A stretch of 64,000 bases of DNA from Lindgomyces ingoldianus (Eukaryota; Ascomycota; Dothideomycetes; Pleosporales; Lindgomycetaceae): the NCBI RefSeq assembly GCF_010093535.1, contig NW_022985162.1:2826637-2890636 (forward strand). Reading direction: 5' to 3'. Positions within the stretch are counted from its first letter, which is position 1. Each line of letters starts with the position of its first letter. Positions 57,572-64,000 of this stretch are shown here, piece after piece. Made by a program: the position numbers and the translations under genes. The notes under the pieces were generated by a model. The model worked only from the letters and a program-made list of their open reading frames with translations, was not told the DNA's origin and searched no databases.

Positions 57572-58812
57572 AGTAATGATACTTCGAATTCATGCATGAG
57601 TGGAAATGATGAAATGTAGTGAAACCACGATCGATTCGTCCAGAATGTCCATAATATAACATGGCAAAACTTACAGTCCACCTAGAGACGCGAGGCGAGA
57701 ATGGAAAAATTAGTGGCTGCGAGAGTCCACTGGCTTGCAGCCCATCGAATGATTTGTGCATTGAGCGTCATGTACCACCAGTCACGCTACCAGGTTGCTC
57801 ATTTCCTCTTCTTCGTCGAGCTTGATGGTAACAGTTTGCCCCACATTTATGATCCGTAGTCCTCTCTCCAACCAGGGTCTGCTTTCTCTTTAAGGTTTGG
57901 GAGGATATGGAATCTAAATCGCTGAGTAAAATCTTTTATCAAAAATAATTGCGAGAGGTCCCCGAACCTTCCAAGACCAACTTCAATAACCTGTTTGCCA
58001 GCTACAACACATTGGTAGCTGTCTTGAGAGGAGATTCAACTGCGACATCAGGTACGCGAGAGAGCACTGGACTCTGGCAGCATCGAAAGCCGAGTTGACT
58101 GCAACGTCAACCTTGACGCCGGCATGGATCCTCACTGCCATATTTGCCAGCTCGATATTGCCTCCCACAACCATGGCGATTAATAGACCGGAAAGGGATA
58201 GCCTACAAGTCGCGTGCATCGAGTTGGCAAATGAGCACGACGCCATGTGACACCTAGCCCTCTCATCCTTAGTTCTTGGGTTGCGGGCCGCTAACCGTGT
58301 CGCAACTTTAGTCAGACGCTAGATACGGAAGTATGTTGGCGTGTAAGTTACGGGATTGTTTCCGCGTTGCTCTTCGTAAATTTCTTAAAGAATAGAGGAA
58401 GCACATATGCTGAAATTGAGGACCCAAGCCCAGAAGGCAAGGATCGAGAGTCAGGAGGATGTGCATGACGGAATTCGTTCGCATACATCCAGCACGATGT
58501 ATGTGTGACTAAGCCAAGGCAGCCGTGAACAGCCCATGCCATGAAGAACAGTAACATTATTCCTCTACTGTAGGAAAGGAAGTTCTCTGACATTACGGTG
58601 TTTTAAAATTTAATTTATGTTCCGTGTATCCCTATAAATATTAGATAGGATATCTTAGACAATGGCTGGCAAGTTCTGGAGCTCCATCCATGCAGCAGAT
58701 TTTCACGTGCTGTGCATGTACCATCCTTGGCAAGAGTTATGGCTCCGAATTCCTGCGAACACAAATAATATATCCATCATCTTTCTCACCGACTTCACTA
58801 TTCAAAGAACAC
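57572..58812. other. intergenic, no clear gene
   Basis: A minus-strand frame 57983-58246 (87 codons, ATG start MASCSFANSMH) has a short hydrophobic stretch but no known domain. Another lies at 58348-58593. Neither is called a gene. Confidence 0.4.
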
Positions 58813-60348
58813 TTAAGCCAGGCTCCAGTTTCGAGCTGCAACATTCCCAACGTTATCCCAACACTTCGCTTCCAGCTGTTCTAGGTTCTGGTCTTTTGCT
58901 TCCTTTGCCCGAGTTTTCCGCAGGGTATCCCAAGTTGACGTGAACGCCTTAACCCGGAAGAGTTTCTGCGTTTCCGACTCAGTGCCACCAAGGACTGGCA
59001 TTTGATCGGTAGTCAGAACTCCTGCGCGATACATCGCTTCAACCGAAGGATGAATGATTGCCTTAGAAGGAATGTCCCGCGAAGCGCCAAGATTGGGTGG
59101 GAAATGTCGAGGGACCCATTTCCCATCTTCTAGCTCGAGACGTGAGAAGAAAGGGAGGACTTCGAGCACCCACCACCCAATTGTCCCAAAGCGCGATATG
59201 CCGCCGCCGAAAGCAAGCACATCGTGTGGCTTACTTGTCTTCAGGCGTGCTTCATGAGGAGATAGCGGACCCTTAAAAAATATGCTCGCAAACCAACCTC
59301 TCTTCTCTGGCGGCTCTGGGGTGGAACTCAAAATTCGAGGTTTCTTCCAAGCAAGCTTGCCTTCATCGGGTAGCTGATCGAGCTCCTGAAGCATCCATTG
59401 GAGCGGGATGTCGGAGAGAAGCTTCTTTTGGTCATCTGCGAGGCCCCAACCACCTCCGACGTCACCATGATTACCCGAAAACCAAACCTCCTTGACATCG
59501 CACTCATAGGTCTTCGCCGCATCGTCGTCAATATTGAACAAGGCTGGCTTGAATTTTAATCTTCGTTCGTGAATGGATATCGCGTGACGGATCCACCTCG
59601 CAGGGGGGGACGCGATGACCTCATAGGATTTCTGGTGCATAGGAAGTTCAAATGTCCCAACACTGTTCACACAATCGAAGAGACCGAGGAAGTAAACATT
59701 AACAGGCTTCCCTTCCGCATTGACGTGACAGAAGGTTTGTCTGAACTTCCTCATAAACTCGACGCGAGCGATGTCCTCTCTAGTTTGCGGAACATTTCCC
59801 TTGGTACGCTGATAATCTGAGAAGGTGTTCCATGCGAATTTCACCATTTCCTCGTTACCGCGAGATAGAAGGCCGATCTTGTAAACCATTTCAGCCAGGA
59901 AGCGGGCGGTGTAGGCGCCGCGGGAGAAACCGAAGATGTATATCTGATCTCCTTCGGAATAGTAGCGCATCAGGAAGCGATACCCAGCGACAACGTGGTC
60001 CACGAAAGAAGTCGCAATACCTTGGTCGATGCTACTGTATACCGATGCTTTGATTCGGTGCCAAAGGCCTCCCCCGGACGACGCATTGGAAGTATCATTC
60101 TCAATATAAGTACCTATGCCGGCTGGCCCGATGTCAGCAAGATCAGAGGCCCGTCTCAACGAGTAGAACTACTCACGTTGATAGTAATGGTATTGATCCG
60201 GATTACGGCGATCTAAGAGCTGATATAGTTTCACTATGTTGGTGTCGGCTTCGTTTCCGAGGAACTTGTTACCCGTCCCATCAAAGCACAAGACAAGGCG
60301 CTTGGGCTTTGCTGGTTGCGGCCCTGTTGTCTTGCTAGCATCAGCCAT
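58813..60348 (-). CDS. DUF2235 alpha/beta hydrolase
   Basis: Two exons: 60348-60177 and 60122-58813 (493 aa). The intron is 54 nt (GTGAGT donor, GGCCAG acceptor), chosen because it restores the family block YYQPGIGTYIEN; a second AG seven bases later would not. DUF2235 (PF09994) marks: KRLVLCFDGTGNKF near residue 20, DTNIVKLYQLL, the Ser elbow FGFSRGAYTAR, LFDCVNSVG and WFSGNHGDVGGGW. The family includes phospholipases such as bacterial type VI effectors, and many uncharacterised cytosolic fungal members. It has no signal peptide. The motifs with the nucleophile Ser and the Asp of GNHGDVGG are intact, so it is probably active on a lipid or other ester. The ATG at 60348 is preferred over an upstream TTG. 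Confidence 0.87.
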
Positions 60349-61237
60349 TTTAAGCAAAGTTTGGAAAAATTAGGGAGCTACAAGAGAGACAGGTAAGTGA
60401 AGAGACGTAGATGAAATATTCAGATGACTACATCTCCCAAAGAAGATTCAGCTCATCCAGTCCTCGCCATCTGCAACTACCGAATGACCAAAATGGCGCG
60501 GCCAATCTAGTCTTCTCGGCACGCTCGGAACCTACCATGAGATCGACAGAAAAACCAAAGCAAGTGCAACAATCGGGTTCTCCGAGCGATTCAGAAGCAA
60601 AGCAGATTGGCCAATTAGCTCGGTGGATCTCCCGCTCCCGAGCGGCCCGGAAAATCAACCAGCCAATGTTATGTGCCCCACGACCACTCAATAAACGCCT
60701 CATACATAAGACGCAACCTCCACGCATTCACACATCCAACGGGAACCATCCTCATCCCACGGGCCTCGCTACAACCTTTCCACATTACACAAATGCACCT
60801 ACTACGTGTCTATGTGCTTCTGTGCAATAGTTGAAGACACAACTGCAATGCACTGCATCACATTGCACTCTCTTCCCCTCAGCTGGCTGTAAACAGCCAC
60901 TGAGAACATGGCTTTTTCTCGCCTCAGAGAATGTCATTCGCTCCGTAGACCCAATGAGGCACACCATGCAAGCATTAGCTAGCGATATTCTGTGCGAGGT
61001 ATATCAACAATACTTGGTACTTGGTCATCCCGCGATGCTTTAACGCTAGCCGAACTGATGAGTGCTGGACTTGCGTCGTAGCGGAGAATGAGAACTAGCC
61101 AATAACCTTAGAATTGGACCTTCAGCTGAGATATTCATATATATTCTGCTGCTTATGTGCTCCCTTCCTCCTCCACGCACTTTATCTTTACCCCTCACCT
61201 ATTTCCGAGCTCGTGTGAACGATTCGCTTTCAACACC
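60349..61237. promoter_or_regulatory. divergent promoter region; CCAAT and TATA for the oxygenase gene
   Basis: CCAAT at 61099-61103 and CATATATATTC at 61137-61147 lie 135 and about 95 bases before the ATG at 61238, a classic arrangement. Open frames at 60411-60830 have no domain. Confidence 0.6.
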
Positions 61238-64000
61238 ATGGCTGGCAGAGTCGCTGCCGAAGAGATGAAGTACCAAGGGGGGGAGGACTATGCAGATCCC
61301 GTTAAGGTTCAGACTGGCATCCTCACAGATATCAAGGCTCTTCATGCGAAAGGGAGATTGCTGTCAACAGTCCAGACTTTGTATGAGGTCACCAAAACTA
61401 AGGGGCAACCTATCGATGACAAGAAAATGACGGTACGTGTACTGACCTAGTATAGGCTTTCCTCTGACTTACAAGGGACGTAGATGGAAAAGCTGATAGG
61501 AATCACTGCATCCTTGCCCAGTACCTCGAAAACTCGCCTCAAGCTTACCGATACCGTCATTGATACGCTATGGGACAGCCTTCAACACCCACCTCTAAGC
61601 TACATGGGCGATGAATTCCAATATCGAACTGCAGATGGGAGCAACAACGTTTGTATTCCATCCCTCCACCGAAAATTGACGCTAATGGTTGCTTAGAACG
61701 TTCTGAACCCTAACCTCGGGAAGGCTGGCACTGCTTATGCAAAGACTTGCAAATCCGAAAAGAAACAGCATGCAGTTAGACCTGACCCTGGCATGCTTTT
61801 TGATAGTCAGTCGCAATTCCTAGTTGATCAATTATGAGATATTAACATTCATGATAGTGCTCATGGCCCGCCCGGAGGGAGAGTTTAAAAAGAACCCAGC
61901 AGGTGTCTCGTCAATGCTCTTCTATCACGCGACCATCATTATCCACGGTACCTAATTGAATCTGCCTACTAGATTTTAGACGTAGCTCATACTCCTAGAT
62001 ATCTTTAGGACTAACCGTGTCGACCCTAATATCTCCGATGCCTCCTCGTACCTAGACCTGGCCCCGCTCTACGGTTCTAATAGGGCGGAACAAGAGAAGG
62101 TTCGTACTATGGAACTAGGGAAGCTTTGGCCAGACACTTTCCATGAACGACGCCTCCTCGCTCAGCCACCTGGGGTGAATGTAATGCTTGTGATGTATAA
62201 TCGGTTCCACAACTACGTTGCAGATATCTTGTTCAAGATCAATGAAGGCAACCGTTTCCCGGAACCTGACGCCAATGTACTCTTACCCGACGAGCTCACT
62301 GCTGCCAGGAAGAAGCTAGATGAAGATCTTTTCCAAACCGCTAGATTGTTAGTCTTTCGTCCCACAGTTCCTAGCCCGACAGCTAATGATTATGTTAGGA
62401 TTACAGGCGGGATGTATTGCAACATCTCCTTGCACGACTATCTTCGTGGGCTGACAAATTGCCACCACTCGGACACGGACTGGGCTTTTGACCCACGAAT
62501 TGCCATCGACCAACATTTCGATGGACATGGCACTCCCCGGTAAATTTCAGGACTAGTAACTTCTTGAGGCCATTCTAGCTGACGTATCATAGCGGCGTCG
62601 GCAATCAAGTATCTGCTGAGTTCAATCTCCTTTATCGTTTCCATTCGATCATCTCCCAGAGAGACGAGAAGTGGCTCGAAGATTTCCTCAGCAGGGAGGT
62701 ATTCAAGGACATCAGCAAGCCGCTCGAAAAGCTGAACCCAAAAGAGTTGCTTATGGGGCTACTTTCTTTCGAGAAGAACATCCCAGATGACCCAAAGATT
62801 CGCACATTTGCAGGTCTTCGGAGAGATCCGAAAACCGGCCGTTTTGACGATGGTGCAATGGTTCAGATTTTGAAGGATGCAATTGAGGAACCTGCAGGTA
62901 TATTATTCCTTCCCCAAATTAATACACTCGGCTGACACGATATAGGACTCTTCGGCGCAAGAATGGTACCCAAAGCCTTGCGTGTTGTGGAGATTCTTGG
63001 GATATTGCAATCGCGGAAATGGTAAGACTTCTGTGTGCAATTTGTTTCGGCCATGCTAATATTGGCTAGGGGTTTGGCTTCATTGAACGAATTCCGAGAC
63101 TTTTTTGGCCTTGCACGCCATAAAACCATGGAAGACATTAACCCAAATCCAGAAATCGCGGACATCCTTCGAGCCCTGTACGACCACCCAGACATGGTCG
63201 AACTTTATCCTGGTCTGTTCCTCGAAGAAGGCAAGCCAGAGTTGCAGCCTGGCTGTGGAGTAGGTGGACCTGTCAACCTCTTGTTCGATGTCTGACTAAA
63301 AGCACAGGGCTGTCCACCATTTACAGTAGGACGAGCTGTGTTTAGCGATGCGGTCACTCTTGTGCGATCGGATCGATTCTATACGATCGATTACACTGCC
63401 GCTACCCTCACGAATTGGGGCATCACAGAGGTTGCACCGGACTACAGAGTGTAAGTCTCCGTCTTTCCACTATCCTGAAAAATGATCTGACCAATTTCTG
63501 AAGTCTAGCCGGGTCCATGTACTACAAGCTCATCCAACGCGCTTTGCCTGGTTGGTTCCCGTACAATTCCCTTCATGTTATGCAGCCATTCTACACCAAA
63601 GAGAAGAATGCCGAAATTGCGAAGGAAATTGGAACGTACAAGTACTACACCGAAGCGGACCCCAAGAAGCCACCGACGCCTAAGATTGTTATGGGGCATG
63701 ATGCGGTGAAGAAGGTTCTTGTCGACCAACGTTCATTCATGGTACCCTGGGCACCTGCACTCAATGCAATGTTCCCGGGGGAGAGAGATTTCACTGGATT
63801 CATGCTGGGTGGAGACCAGCCTGCTAATACCGCGCAGCGTAACCTCGTGGGCGACATCATTTACAGTCCTCAGCAGTTCAAGCAATTGCTGTCGAACACT
63901 GTCGTCGATCTAGCGAAGACATGCCTCACGTCTGAGGAGTTTGTTATCGGCGGCCCTGGGAGACAGATTGATATACTTCGAGAGTACAGATATTATCCCT
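61238..64000 (+). CDS. Psi-factor-producing oxygenase / linoleate diol synthase (partial at right edge)
   Basis: Eleven exons in window: 61238-61432, 61484-61648, 61697-61805, 61858-61947, 61999-62347, 62399-62539, 62593-62897, 62946-63021, 63070-63259, 63308-63450 and 63504 to the edge. All introns are 48-53 nt and the phases agree. The heme-peroxidase (dioxygenase) domain shows MLFYHATIIIHDIFRTN with the distal His, SSYLDLAPLYGSNRAEQ, MYNRFHNYVADIL and VSAEFNLLYRFHSIIS. The last holds the catalytic Tyr and proximal heme His; most relatives read YRWH. After about 63680 the P450-like domain begins (TPKIVMGHDAVKKVL). Ppo enzymes oxygenate linoleic and oleic acids to 8- or 10-hydroperoxides, and some isomerise them to diols that steer sporulation. 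The C-terminus with the P450 heme Cys is outside the window, so the 8R versus 10R type cannot be told. Confidence 0.92.

Overview
This window is filamentous-ascomycete (Pezizomycotina) nuclear DNA. The evidence is many introns of about 45-95 nt with GTRNGT donors and CTNAC-like branch points, plus fungus-restricted families: CFEM, DUF3176, CYSTM, an NB-ARC/TPR NLR, a Ppo-type fatty-acid oxygenase and a GPI-anchored wall protein. I read splice junctions by eye. Exon coordinates are given where both splice sites and the reading frame agree, and summed lengths were checked to be multiples of three. I cannot name the species.

Layout. (1) 1-21.4 kb is an accessory, decayed region. It holds an F-box-like pseudogene (304-1888) and a large NLR with 28 TPR units (4087-9255). 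These are followed by more decayed F-box-like coding DNA (9.5-11 kb), a secreted PAF-acetylhydrolase-like esterase (11921-13078), and a dead MFS transporter and dead cytochrome P450 side by side (13.6-16.5 kb). A four-exon GPI-anchored protein (16640-19305) and another F-box relic (20.5-21.4 kb) close the region. (2) 21.9-48.1 kb is a denser core block of mostly intact genes. It includes an F-box/2EXR-like protein, a conserved fungal protein of unknown function, a MARVEL membrane protein, a 980-aa conserved unknown, a Cys-rich single-pass receptor-like protein and a DUF3176 protein. A C4 zinc-site protein, a CYSTM protein, a polytopic membrane protein, an SR-type RRM protein divergent from Nab2, and mitochondrial protoporphyrinogen oxidase (HEM14) follow. 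(3) 49-57.6 kb is gene-poor but carries three CFEM-type genes of three different architectures: short secreted, GPI-anchored and single-pass membrane. (4) 58.8-64 kb has a DUF2235 hydrolase divergent from a Ppo/linoleate diol synthase gene that runs off the right edge.

How the genes fit together. The NLR, the CFEM genes, the GPI wall protein and the secreted PAF-AH-like enzyme point to self/non-self recognition and surface functions in fast-changing islands. The dead P450 plus MFS pair looks like what is left of a metabolite gene cluster. The core block is housekeeping: mRNA splicing/export (SR protein and Nab2), heme synthesis and membrane proteins. The main points to follow up are the homogenised TPR array and effector-less N-terminus of the NLR, the CFEM triplet, and an SR gene with a GC-AG intron and a tandem acceptor.
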